From Chitinophaga horti (GTDB lineage: Bacteria; Bacteroidota; Bacteroidia; Chitinophagales; Chitinophagaceae), in contig NZ_CP107006.1 of the NCBI RefSeq assembly GCF_022867795.2, forward strand, positions 4,898,001 through 4,962,000: 64,000 nucleotides of DNA. Reading direction: 5' to 3'. Position 1 is the first letter of the stretch, and every line of letters starts with the position of its first letter. Positions 34,944-42,781 of this stretch are shown in pieces. Below the pieces are notes generated by a model. That model was not told the origin of the DNA. It did not search any database and saw nothing but the letters and a program-made list of their open reading frames with translations. Made by a program: the position numbers and the translations under genes.

Positions 34944-36032
34944 TTATTTGCCCATTCCGAGCTTGCTGGCATCGGTATAAAATTCGTCGCCGCGCAGCTT
35001 TAACGGATTGTTACGTTGGTATTGCGCAAACGCGTCGTACTCTTGTTTATGGCTGCTGGTCCAGGCTTTGTAATCCGACTGGTTGCTTACCGGGCCGAAT
35101 ATCCATTGGTTATAGGCCTCAAACAGTCCTTCCCGCAGCAGTTTACGCTGGAAGTCGAACAGGGCGTACGGGTATTTCAGGCTGTAAAAGTTATACCAGT
35201 CCAGCAGAAAACGGGTACGTAACATTACCAGACCTTCCGGCTCAATGCCCGTCATCACCACACTTACGTGTTTGGCCATGGTTTTACGAAATGCCGTCGC
35301 AAAATCCAGGTCGCTTTTTTCGTCTTTTTTCTTGCTGGATTTAGACGGAACATCTTCCGGGATGTTGTTAAAGATCGCCGGATCGTCGAATAGTTTTTTA
35401 TACGAATCCACCAACAGGTTACGCACTTCGGCGGTACGGGTGGTGTAACTTTCGAGGTTCACGAAGGTTTCGCCGTAAAGGATGGTCCAGGTAGGATCTT
35501 TAGCGTAGTAGAGGGAAGTGGCGGCGTGATAATAGTTACCGGGAAAGTTAGGGTCCATTTCAATTCCCTTTACCCAATGTTTAATCGCCATGTCCACATT
35601 CTTCAGGTTCATGAGCAGCTCGCCAAAATCGTTGTACAACTCGCCGCTTTTCGGAAACTTCTTCAATCCTTTCTTATAAATCTTTTCTGCCCCGCCAAAG
35701 TCGCCGCGCGCCTGGTAAATATTACCGGCGATCTGGTATACCTGTGCATCCGCATCTTTCTTATCCAATAAGGGATCCACTATGCCCTTGCCGCGATTAA
35801 AATCGTTGCGCAGGTAATAGGCGAAGGCCAGGTCTTTACGCAAAGCGTAGTTGTCCGGCTCCTGTTGAATGGCCTGGTTCAATACAAGTACCGCATTGGC
35901 GTAGTCGCCGCTGCGCATGAAATTCCTGGCGGTATTATGCAGTTCTGTCGCGTCCTGGGCGCTTGCCTGCGTAAAGGGAAGCGCGCCGGCGATGATCAAT
36001 ATCCATATTCTTACTGCCTTTTGCCACTGCAT
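34944..36032 (-). CDS. secreted TPR-repeat protein
   Basis: The 362-residue protein begins MQWQKAVRIWILIIAGALPF with a signal peptide ending near QASAQ. Its N-terminal half contains about four TPR units (for example ATELHNTARNFMRSGDYANA, ALRKDLAFAYYLRNDFNRG, and QVYQIAGNIYQARGDFGGAE). The C-terminal half, including SYTTRTAEVRNLLVDSYKKL, is a helical region of a type often seen after such TPRs in Bacteroidetes. It is presumably periplasmic, in protein-protein contacts, and its partner is unknown. Confidence 0.82.
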   Translation of the reverse strand: MQWQKAVRIWILIIAGALPFTQASAQDATELHNTARNFMRSGDYANAVLVLNQAIQQEPDNYALRKDLAFAYYLRNDFNRGKGIVDPLLDKKDADAQVYQIAGNIYQARGDFGGAEKIYKKGLKKFPKSGELYNDFGELLMNLKNVDMAIKHWVKGIEMDPNFPGNYYHAATSLYYAKDPTWTILYGETFVNLESYTTRTAEVRNLLVDSYKKLFDDPAIFNNIPEDVPSKSSKKKDEKSDLDFATAFRKTMAKHVSVVMTGIEPEGLVMLRTRFLLDWYNFYSLKYPYALFDFQRKLLREGLFEAYNQWIFGPVSNQSDYKAWTSSHKQEYDAFAQYQRNNPLKLRGDEFYTDASKLGMGK

Positions 36033-36088
36033 GTGCTAATAACGTTTTGGTAAAATTAACTAAAAAAATACAGGTGGGATAGGACGGT

Positions 36089-36120
36089 AACGGCGGAAAA
36101 GCAAACGCTTCCCCGCCGTT
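36089..36120 (-). terminator. imperfect hairpin after the DUF1015 gene
   Basis: AACGGCGG...AAGC pairs with GCTT...CCGCCGTT across a short mismatch. No clear T-run follows on the minus strand, so this may be a 3'-end hairpin rather than a full terminator. Confidence 0.4.
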
Positions 36121-36140
36121 AAGATAGGAATTTATCTGTT

Positions 36141-37355
36141 TCAGATGGTATGTGTAAGCAGACCGTCTCTCAGTTTAGGTTCAAACCAGGTACTTTTAGG
36201 CGGCATTACGTTACCGCTGTCGGCGATATCGAACAGTTGCTGGATGGTTACCGGGTACAAGGCAAAGGCTGCCGCCATTTCGCCGCTGTCTACCCTTTTC
36301 ACCAGTTCCTCCAACCCGCGGATGCCGCCTACGAAGTCAATCCGTTTGTCGGTGCGGGGGTCTTTGATGCCGAGCAGTTTATCCAGCACATTATTTTGAA
36401 GGATCGTCACATCCAGGATGCCGATCGGGTCGGTCGTATAGGTACCTTCCCGCGCTACCAGCCGGTACCAGGTTTTATCCAGGTACATGCTGAACTCGTG
36501 CAACATCGATGGCTTTTGGGGATGATGCCCCACTTCTTCCACTAGAAAATCATACTCCAGCTGCGAGATCAGTTGTTCTTTGCTGAGGCCATTCAGGTCT
36601 TTCACCAGGCGGTTGTAGTCTAATATCGCGAGCTGACTGGCCGGGAAGATGGTGGTCAGAAAATGATCGCCGATACCTTTTGCTTTATGCACCAACGCCG
36701 CTGATGCCGCCCGATGGTGACCGTCGGCGATGTAGGTATGGGGCACTTTCTCCGCGAAAAGGCGGGTAATATCGTTCACAGCAGTAGCGTCGTCCACCAC
36801 CCAAATGGTGTGTGTGATGCCGTCTGCCGCGGTAAAGTCGTAAACGGGATCGTGCTGGTTTACCCAATGGTCTACCAGCGCATTCACCTCGGGCACGTCC
36901 TGGTACGCCAGGAACACGTTACCCGTCTGCGCGCGGGTAGCCGTGATGTGGTCAATGCGGTCCTTCTCCTTTTCGGGGCGGGTAAACTCGTGCTTTTTAA
37001 TGATGCCGTTATCGTAATCCGCTATGGATGACACGCACACCAACCCTGTTTGGGCGCGGCCGTCCATTACAAGCCTGTAAATGTAGTAGCAGGGCGCCGG
37101 GTCCTGGAACAACGTACCATCGTTTTGCAGGCGCTGCAGGTTTTCGGCAGCCTTTTCATAAACCACCGGGCTGTGTACATCGGTGGCCTCCGGCAAATCG
37201 ATTTCTGATTTAGAAACATGGTAAAACGAACGGGTATTGCCGGCCGCCTCATTTCCGGCCTCGCTTGAACTAAGCACGTCGTAGGGGCGCGACGCAACAT
37301 CTTTTGCCAGTGACGGCTGGGGGCGCAAAGCGCGGAATGGTTTAATTACTGCCAT
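36141..37355 (-). CDS. DUF1015-family protein
   Basis: The 404-residue protein fits the DUF1015 family, with MAVIKPFRALRPQPSLAKDV and ASRPYDVLSSSEA at the N-terminus, ADGHHRAASAALVHKAKG in the middle and VGGIRGLEELVKRVDSGE near the C-terminus. The GHHR segment is the strongest family mark. No biochemical activity is established for the family. In other Bacteroidetes it is often found next to serine-biosynthesis genes; here serC lies 19 kb away. It has no signal peptide and is probably cytoplasmic. Confidence 0.9.
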   Translation of the reverse strand: MAVIKPFRALRPQPSLAKDVASRPYDVLSSSEAGNEAAGNTRSFYHVSKSEIDLPEATDVHSPVVYEKAAENLQRLQNDGTLFQDPAPCYYIYRLVMDGRAQTGLVCVSSIADYDNGIIKKHEFTRPEKEKDRIDHITATRAQTGNVFLAYQDVPEVNALVDHWVNQHDPVYDFTAADGITHTIWVVDDATAVNDITRLFAEKVPHTYIADGHHRAASAALVHKAKGIGDHFLTTIFPASQLAILDYNRLVKDLNGLSKEQLISQLEYDFLVEEVGHHPQKPSMLHEFSMYLDKTWYRLVAREGTYTTDPIGILDVTILQNNVLDKLLGIKDPRTDKRIDFVGGIRGLEELVKRVDSGEMAAAFALYPVTIQQLFDIADSGNVMPPKSTWFEPKLRDGLLTHTI

Positions 37356-37508
37356 ATTTTGTCGTTTCTGGTGAAGTGCTATAAAAATAACATAAATGAT
37401 GCCCGCTTGCTTTTAAAAAGTTGGGAACCAGCAACATTTCTCTCTTCAGCCCCCGTTGTGTCACTCTCTTGTACGGCAGTTTCGCTTATCGGCAGCAGCT
37501 TCCCCTTT

Positions 37509-37633
37509 CCGTCATGGCGAACAAAGTGAAGCCATCTTGGTGTGCGGTCTTCGTACAAGTAGTTCATGGCTGCCGACCTATTGCCGCGAAGACTAACGCG
37601 GAGGTTCGCTTCCTTTCAGTCGCGATGACGGTG
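37509..37633. repeat. inverted pair of a dispersed-repeat-like unit
   Basis: On the plus strand CCGTCATGGCGAACAAAGTG and AAGCCATC begin an arm at about 37509. The opposite arm, ending near 37633, read in reverse begins CCGTCATCGCGACTGAAAGG and AAGC. Both continue to GTCTTCG. The motif CGTCATnGCGA...GAAGC resembles a dispersed repeat known in various bacterial genomes (my recollection). The two arms would form an imperfect hairpin of about 50 bp. ORFs here look non-coding. Confidence 0.55.
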
Positions 37634-37704
37634 GAGCGATAAGGTGAGGCCGGCCGTGCCGCCAGGCATCCGGGCATCATCCCCTAAAGAACCCTGTACT
37701 ATCC

Positions 37705-37858
37705 TTCGAGGATAGTTCGTTCATCCTTCGTTCATCCTTCGTATATGGTTCGTATATGGTTCGTATAAATACGAACAATGAACGAAGGATAAGCGAAGGA
37801 TATGCGAAGGACATACGAAGGATGCATAAAGGATCTCGCAACGATCTACGAAGGATGC
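37705..37858. repeat. 14 consecutive 11-bp units that invert midway
   Basis: From 37705, six 11-bp units start with TTCG (TTCGAGGATAG, two TTCGTTCATCC, two TTCGTATATGG, TTCGTATAAAT). From 37771, eight 11-bp units of the reverse type follow: ACGAACAATGA, ACGAAGGATAA, GCGAAGGATAT, GCGAAGGACAT, ACGAAGGATGC, ATAAAGGATCT, CGCAACGATCT, ACGAAGGATGC. The whole block is exactly 154 bp. The centre TTCGTATAAATACGAA is a palindrome. The array lies between a terminator and the DUF1015 gene and is not coding in any plausible way. Confidence 0.85.
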
Positions 37859-37872
37859 ATGTAAAAAACAAA

Positions 37873-37902
37873 CCCTGTCCGCAGCCGAAGCCGCGGACAG
37901 GG
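37873..37902 (-). terminator. Rho-independent terminator of the SUKH-like gene
   Basis: CCCTGTCCGC (37873-37882) pairs with GCGGACAGGG (37893-37902) over 10 bp; on the minus strand TTTGTTTTTT follows. Confidence 0.85.
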
Positions 37903-37924
37903 TAATTTTATATGGATCAGGTGG

Positions 37925-38473
37925 TTATATCGCGCGCTCCCACTCGAGGTATTCCAGCTCGCCGGTCCAGAAGCTGCCATCGTCCATTGCGCGTTTGTCG
38001 GTTTTGCGTAACCAGGTTTTCAGCTTTTGCAGCTCGGCGTCGGTGTAGCGGCGGCCGCCGTTTTCGGCAGCCATAAAATCCTGGTAGTGCATAAGGCAGC
38101 GGGCGAAATGTAAGATGGAGGCGTTAATGAACACGCGCTCGAAGCTTTGATCGTGATCCAGGTAAACGATCTCGTTCTTTTTGGCCAGGTCGATGCACAC
38201 CGGTGCACCCGAACCGTTGGTACCGATCATCAGGTAGTTGTCCAACTCCTTTTCACTGGTACCCAATACTTCATTTACGGTGGAAATGCGCTTGTCGACA
38301 AACTTTTCGAAGGCCAGGCAAGGCTGGCAATCCGCCGGCAAACCACAATCGGTAAGAAAGTGAACAGTCTCGGCCGACAAACCCGGACGGGCAAGCTCGG
38401 CGTCGCTGAAGGCATGGATGGTCTCTGTATAGGATTTCCAAAGGTTTTTGCTCAATTGCATAGGTACGGTCAC
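37925..38473 (-). CDS. SUKH-superfamily (SUKH-4/SMI1-like) protein
   Basis: The 182-residue protein resembles SUKH-4-type immunity proteins. Family-like blocks are SAETVHFLTDCGLPADCQPC, NYLMIGTNGSGAPVCIDLAK and the following NEIVYLDHDQSFERVFINAS. A C-terminal helical stretch (SILHFARCLMHYQDFMAAEN) also fits. SUKH proteins often neutralise polymorphic toxins, but no toxin gene is next to this one, so it may be an orphan immunity gene or have a general role. It is cytoplasmic and monocistronic, with its own terminator. Confidence 0.65.
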   Translation of the reverse strand: MTVPMQLSKNLWKSYTETIHAFSDAELARPGLSAETVHFLTDCGLPADCQPCLAFEKFVDKRISTVNEVLGTSEKELDNYLMIGTNGSGAPVCIDLAKKNEIVYLDHDQSFERVFINASILHFARCLMHYQDFMAAENGGRRYTDAELQKLKTWLRKTDKRAMDDGSFWTGELEYLEWERAI

Positions 38474-38576
38474 ATTAAACTTAACCTAAATATAATAATT
38501 AATTAACAACTAACATCATTATAGTCCGGCGAAGCAGAGCAATCCATTAAGAATCAATGAGAAAAATTTTAAGGCC

Positions 38577-39488
38577 CTATTCTACCCCTCTCGCTGTCAT
38601 TTTTAGCGTATACAATGATTCACTGGCGGTTATCACCAAAATATCACGCTTTTTGCCACCGAAGCAAACGTTGCCCACCCAGCGGGAGGGCACGGGAATG
38701 TTCATCAGTTTTTGTCCGTCCCGGTTGAAAACGGTAACGCCATTGCCGGCGAGGTACAGGTTGCCTGCCTTGTCGAGCGTCATGCCGTCGGTGGAATTGC
38801 TGGCGAACAGGGTTTTATCCGCCAGTTTACCTTTGCCGGCAATGCGGTAGCGGTATATTTTACCGGCGCGAATGTCGGACACGTATAACCATTTACCGTC
38901 GGGAGTGCCTACCAGTCCGTTCGGCTGTTGCAGGGTATCGAGTGGGATGGCTTGTTTTTGGCCTTTGGGCAGGTAATACACCATTTGAGCGCCCAGCTCG
39001 GGCGACTTACGGGTCCAGTAGTCGCGCTGGTAGTAAGGATCGCTGAAGTAAATACCGCCGCTGGCATCTATCCACAAGTCGTTCGGGCCATTGTGTTTTT
39101 TTCCGGCGTAATCGCTCATCAGCACCGTCACTTTTTTGCCCGGGGTAATAGACCATAACTCATTATGTTCGTCGGAGCAGGATACAAGGTTTCCCTTCTT
39201 ATCGAAATAGAGCCCGTTGGCGCGGCCGGTCTTTTCCATAAAGAGCGACAACTGCCCGTCCGTACCGTATTTCCAGATCTGATCGTTGGGCTGGTCTGTA
39301 AAAAACACTTCTCCTTTCCGGTTAACGGCCGGCCCTTCGGTGAATTTAAACCGGGAAGATACTTTTTGCAGCACTGCGCCCGGTGCTACGAGGGAAGTGG
39401 TGTCTTGTGCGGACAGGCGGCCCGTCCACCCCAATATCAACAACAAACAGCAAACGTGGAATTGGCTCATCGACATCATGGTAAGCAT
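38577..39488 (-). CDS. SMP-30/gluconolactonase-family secreted protein
   Basis: The 303-residue protein has a hydrophobic signal segment (CCLLLILGWTGRLSAQ) and a six-bladed beta-propeller with SMP-30 marks: FKFTEGPAVNRKGEVFFTDQ, NGPNDLWIDASGGIYFSDPY, QPNGLVGTPDGKWLYVSD and DGMTLDKAGNLYLAGNGV. The Glu (FTEGP) and Asn/Asp (GPNDL) positions are the metal ligands of the family. It probably hydrolyses a sugar lactone in the periplasm. Several in-frame Met codons precede the signal core, so the exact start is uncertain. The AraC-type regulator gene lies 30 bp upstream on the same strand. Confidence 0.9.
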   Translation of the reverse strand: MLTMMSMSQFHVCCLLLILGWTGRLSAQDTTSLVAPGAVLQKVSSRFKFTEGPAVNRKGEVFFTDQPNDQIWKYGTDGQLSLFMEKTGRANGLYFDKKGNLVSCSDEHNELWSITPGKKVTVLMSDYAGKKHNGPNDLWIDASGGIYFSDPYYQRDYWTRKSPELGAQMVYYLPKGQKQAIPLDTLQQPNGLVGTPDGKWLYVSDIRAGKIYRYRIAGKGKLADKTLFASNSTDGMTLDKAGNLYLAGNGVTVFNRDGQKLMNIPVPSRWVGNVCFGGKKRDILVITASESLYTLKMTARGVE

Positions 39489-39518
39489 TTCCGGAAAGAT
39501 AGTAAAAGAACATGTTTA

Positions 39519-40373
39519 CTACAATGCCTGCACCATCTTCTGCCCCTGCTTGCGAAATACCGTAGGACTGGCGCCCGCCTGCTTACGGAAAAACTTGTTC
39601 AGGTGGCTTTCATCCGTAAAGCCAAGTTCGTCCGCTATTTCCACGATGCGCATGTCACTGTGTAAAAGCCTTGCCTGTATGAGCTTTACGCGATAGTTTG
39701 TAATGTATTGCTGCATCGTCTCGCTGGTATGTTTCTTAAAATACCTGCCGAGGTAATTGTCTGATATGCCGAAATGTTTGCTCACGGCTTCTGCACGAAT
39801 CTTTTCAGGATAATAAATATTGTTCTGGATATAGTTCAGAATATCGAGCGCTTTTTCGTCGGTGTTGGCTGTCACCTGTCGCGGCATATAACGGGCAATG
39901 TTGCGGGCTACGATCACGATAAGTGTATTCACGAGTTGCCGTACGACTTCTTTATTGTAAAGGTCCGGCTGCTGCTGTTCGCGTGCAATAGCGGCTACGA
40001 TGGCCTGCACCAGCAACTTGTCGGTTTGATGTTTTAGTATGCAACCCGGTTCATGATTGGCATTTTGCAAAATATACTCGAGGCGTTGAATGTCGTCCGC
40101 GCCGAATGCGCCGGACTTGAGATAGATATCGTTGAAGCGCAGGAAGAAGAATTCCGTCGTCATTTCCACATCAAAAGAGTGACAATCGTCGGGGATGAGC
40201 AGCATCATGTGCCCCGGCCGGTACGAAAACCTGTTCTTGTTCACACACTGCACACCCGTACCCGAAATCACGTACACCAGCTCAAAAAACAGGTGCTGAT
40301 GGCCGCCTTTGGGGCATTCATCTACCGTTTTATACACCACCTCAAAAGGCTCATAAATACTTTCGCGCTTCAT
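39519..40373 (-). CDS. AraC-family regulator with cupin sensor
   Basis: The 284-residue protein has an N-terminal cupin-like sensor (about residues 15-90, with GGHQHLFFELVYVISGTGVQ and RPGHMMLLIPDDCHSF) and a C-terminal pair of helix-turn-helix motifs. These are marked by AEAVSKHFGISDNYLGRYFK and IVEIADELGFTDESHLNKFF. It is typical of regulators of sugar use. The neighbouring SMP-30-type gene 30 bp downstream on the same strand may be its co-transcribed partner or target. Confidence 0.92.
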   Translation of the reverse strand: MKRESIYEPFEVVYKTVDECPKGGHQHLFFELVYVISGTGVQCVNKNRFSYRPGHMMLLIPDDCHSFDVEMTTEFFFLRFNDIYLKSGAFGADDIQRLEYILQNANHEPGCILKHQTDKLLVQAIVAAIAREQQQPDLYNKEVVRQLVNTLIVIVARNIARYMPRQVTANTDEKALDILNYIQNNIYYPEKIRAEAVSKHFGISDNYLGRYFKKHTSETMQQYITNYRVKLIQARLLHSDMRIVEIADELGFTDESHLNKFFRKQAGASPTVFRKQGQKMVQAL

Positions 40374-40515
40374 ACACTAAATGTAATAAACTTATGCTTT
40401 GCTAAAATGACACTTTTTCAAATATCCGTTGCACCTGTCTTATTTCGTCAGCTGGCGTACGCCACCGGCGATAGGCCGTGCTTTGATACCGGTATTTCGT
40501 AATTTGCGGCCAGCT

Positions 40516-41232
40516 ATGGAACAATACCGATTATCGAAACAAGGCATTCGTACACTTACCGGCAAAAGCCTGCGAAAGTCGCTGGTGATTACCCTGTTCG
40601 CTCTTTCCGCGTTGATCGTCATGGGGCCGCTGAACGTAACTACCGGTGCGCTTACGGTTACGCCTATGTGGTATGTGGTGCCTGTACTATTTGGTTTAAT
40701 GCTGTACGGCATGTTGCGGAATGACAGGCGGCTGCGCGAAGTGCTGCAACAATACACGATTTCACTTACGGGACAGTCCATTACCCGTGAGCAGGGACGC
40801 ATGCCCGCACTGGAAATACCGCTATCAGACATCACGGCCATTTACCAAAAGCCGGACGGGCTATTGATCGTGGCGGGCCGCACCACGGCAGATCTGATTG
40901 TGTTAATGCCGGAGCTGGAAAACTTTGGAGAACTGGAAGCGAAGATGAAGGCGATACGTTCTTTTTCCACCGTAGAGAAAGACAACCTGCTGCAGCGTTA
41001 CCCAATACAAGTAGTGCTGGCAGCATTGACGGTTATCATTACTTTTTATCTTTCTCAAAACAAAGTGGTACAGTACGTTGCGGGAATCCCTTTGATAGCT
41101 GCTGCAGCCTGGGGGATCTGGCAGTTATTTAAAGCGCGTAATACACAACATGCCTTACGCCGCTCAGGCTGGGCATTAATGGTTATACTGCTTTGCCTGA
41201 TTTTTTCTATACTACTGCGGCTGGTGCGATAA
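40516..41232 (+). CDS. hypothetical membrane protein with PH-like middle domain
   Basis: The 238-residue protein starts at the ATG at 40516 (MEQYRLSKQGIRTLTGKSLR); a longer in-frame start upstream lacks sense. It has two N-terminal helices (residues ~22-42 and ~50-70). A soluble stretch follows that looks like a PH-like domain (YTISLTGQSITREQGRMPAL, then IPLSDITAIYQKPDGLLIVA), then two C-terminal helix groups. This arrangement resembles bacterial PH-domain membrane proteins of unknown function. It is divergent from the AraC gene. Confidence 0.7.
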   Translation: MEQYRLSKQGIRTLTGKSLRKSLVITLFALSALIVMGPLNVTTGALTVTPMWYVVPVLFGLMLYGMLRNDRRLREVLQQYTISLTGQSITREQGRMPALEIPLSDITAIYQKPDGLLIVAGRTTADLIVLMPELENFGELEAKMKAIRSFSTVEKDNLLQRYPIQVVLAALTVIITFYLSQNKVVQYVAGIPLIAAAAWGIWQLFKARNTQHALRRSGWALMVILLCLIFSILLRLVR

Positions 41233-41452
41233 TCTCGTCCGGCAGCACGCTCGCCTCAAAGCCATGGTCCTGTAACAGGGAGATCAGCGGCTGCGGAGGA
41301 ATGTGTGCCGAGGCGCACTTCACACGCAGGATGCGATCGCAATCTTCCAGGTCGAAGTTGGCCGTGTAATGGGCATACCGGGCATGAATGCATCCCAGCA
41401 GCATGGCAGCCTGTACTTCATCGTGCACATTGGTTTTAAAAACTTCTACCAT
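41207..41452 (-). CDS. small conserved hypothetical protein (HMA-like size), 81 aa
   Basis: The protein begins MVEVFKTNVHDEVQAAMLLG with the start at 41452 (two earlier in-frame ATGs exist). The sequence has an alpha/beta character, with ANFDLEDCDRILRVKCASAH in the middle. Small proteins of this pattern occur widely in Bacteroidetes and recall heavy-metal-associated ferredoxin-like folds, though the CxxC motif is absent. The gene converges on the membrane protein gene and overlaps its 3' end by 26 bp. Confidence 0.65.
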   Translation of the reverse strand: MVEVFKTNVHDEVQAAMLLGCIHARYAHYTANFDLEDCDRILRVKCASAHIPPQPLISLLQDHGFEASVLPDEIIAPAAVV

Positions 41453-41569
41453 AATCATCAATTTGCTGGTTGCAGGTTATTCACGGGGTAACAGTGGTAC
41501 AAACTTACGGTGAAGATCCGACATGTAAAATGGTCGTATACGACAATCAACGGGGGCAATTCTGACAGA

Positions 41570-41671
41570 GGGCTGTCTCAAAAGTAATACACCCGTTCTT
41601 ATTCGGGTACCTGACGGAACGATTTTTCGTTTACGCGATTCATGACCATCCAACTACTTTTGATACAGCCC
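41570..41671. mobile_element. 102-bp MITE-like element with 17-bp terminal inverted repeats
   Basis: GGGCTGTCTCAAAAGTA (41570-41586) and TACTTTTGATACAGCCC (41655-41671) are inverted repeats matching at 16 of 17 positions. The GGGnTGTnTCAAAA start is typical of ends of several IS families. The 68 bp between the ends do not code. No target-site duplication is clear. It lies just after the stop of the leftward GlxA-like gene. Confidence 0.75.
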
Positions 41672-41678
41672 CTTGCGT

Positions 41679-42662
41679 TTAAACAGCTATCAATTCTTTG
41701 TTATACTTGTTACGATACGCGAGCGGCGACAACCCGGTTATCTTCCGGAAAGTGGTGCGAAACGCCTTTACGTCGGAATAGCCTACATCATACATAATCT
41801 CGTTAATATTCTTACGACTGGTTTCAAAGCTCTTTTTCGCAGCTTCTATCTTTACCCGCTGGATATATTCCGTTACCGTGTTACAGGTGGCCTTCTTAAA
41901 CCGTCGCTCAAAACTGCGGCGGCCAATCGCAAGCATATCTGCCAGGTGATCTACCGTAATACGTTCTTCAAAGTTTTTCTCAATATATTCCTGCGCCTTT
42001 TTTACTTCCTCATCATCATGTGCCTTTTGTCCTTCAAACATGATAAACGGCGACTGACTGTTACGATCGATGTCTATCATGAAAGCTTTGGATGCCAGGA
42101 TCGCCATTTCGCGGCCCGCATACTTTTCCACCAGGTACATCAGCAGGTTCAGGTATGAATAAGCGCCGCCGCTGGTGTATATACCATCTTCAGCTGTCAT
42201 AATCTTATCATCTACCAATACTACATCCGGGAACATCGCACGAAACTCGTTGGCGAGCTTCCAGTGGGTAGCGCATTGTTTACCATTTACCAGTCCTGTG
42301 GAGGCCAGGAAGAAGGCCCCTACGCAAAAGCTGGCGATTTCCGCACCACCGCGGTACTGGTCGATTATCCAGGGAACAAATTCCTGGTTTTGCTCCAGCG
42401 CCTGTTGCAGCTCGCCGTGCATGGCGGGAATGACGACCAGGTCCGTTTTCTTGATGTCGCTGATGAGTACATCGGGGTGAATCACGTACAGCCCGTTACG
42501 TTGGCTTTCCTCGGGCGCCAGGCCCACCAGTTGTACCTTGAACAGGGGTTCTCTGCCCATTGCTTTCATAAAACCGTTTACTTCACCAAATATCTGGTGC
42601 GTTCCGTCGATGTTGGGGAGACTGCAATGGCCGCGTGGAATGATGATGGAGATATGTTTCAT
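41679..42662 (-). CDS. GlxA-like regulator (DJ-1/PfpI domain plus AraC HTH)
   Basis: The 327-residue protein has an N-terminal DJ-1/PfpI-type domain (MKHISIIIPRGHCSLPNIDG, then EIASFCVGAFFLASTGLVNG with the nucleophile-elbow Cys). The C-terminal AraC-type DNA-binding domain shows ITVDHLADMLAIGRRSFERR and INEIMYDVGYSDVKAFRTTF. In such regulators the first domain senses a signal rather than acting as a peptidase. It is divergent from the dihydrofolate-reductase-like gene, 119 bp apart, and is a likely regulator of it. Confidence 0.92.
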   Translation of the reverse strand: MKHISIIIPRGHCSLPNIDGTHQIFGEVNGFMKAMGREPLFKVQLVGLAPEESQRNGLYVIHPDVLISDIKKTDLVVIPAMHGELQQALEQNQEFVPWIIDQYRGGAEIASFCVGAFFLASTGLVNGKQCATHWKLANEFRAMFPDVVLVDDKIMTAEDGIYTSGGAYSYLNLLMYLVEKYAGREMAILASKAFMIDIDRNSQSPFIMFEGQKAHDDEEVKKAQEYIEKNFEERITVDHLADMLAIGRRSFERRFKKATCNTVTEYIQRVKIEAAKKSFETSRKNINEIMYDVGYSDVKAFRTTFRKITGLSPLAYRNKYNKELIAV

Positions 42663-42666
42663 ATCC

Positions 42667-42694
42667 TAAAAATAGAAAAAATATTTGTCGCAAA
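42667..42694 (-). promoter_or_regulatory. candidate promoter of the GlxA-like gene, close to the start codon
   Basis: On the minus strand TTTG (42691-42694) is followed after 16 bp by TATTTTTA (42667-42674). Only 4 bp separate the box from the ATG at 42662, so the mRNA may lack a leader. Confidence 0.35.
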
Positions 42695-42745
42695 CACCGC
42701 CTCTTATTGGCGCATACGCACCCCGGCCCGCAAGCCCTGCCAACG

Positions 42746-42753
42746 TACATTTG
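42746..42753 (+). promoter_or_regulatory. candidate -7 box for the DHFR-like gene
   Basis: TACATTTG matches TAnnTTTG exactly and lies 28 bp before the ATG at 42782. The -33 region is GC-rich without a TTTG. Confidence 0.35.
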
Positions 42754-42781
42754 TATGGGATGTGAACTTAAAAAACGATGT

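Noticed and set aside
37379..37567. 62-codon ORF on the minus strand beside the DUF1015 start
   Set aside because: It overlaps the inverted dispersed-repeat pair and has no sensible composition.
37705..37858. CRISPR array
   Set aside because: Units are 11 bp with no spacers, they invert midway, and no cas gene is present.
37677..37871. 64-codon minus ORF across the 11-bp array
   Set aside because: An 11-bp unit shifts frame at each copy, and the protein shows no conserved character; the array is structural DNA.
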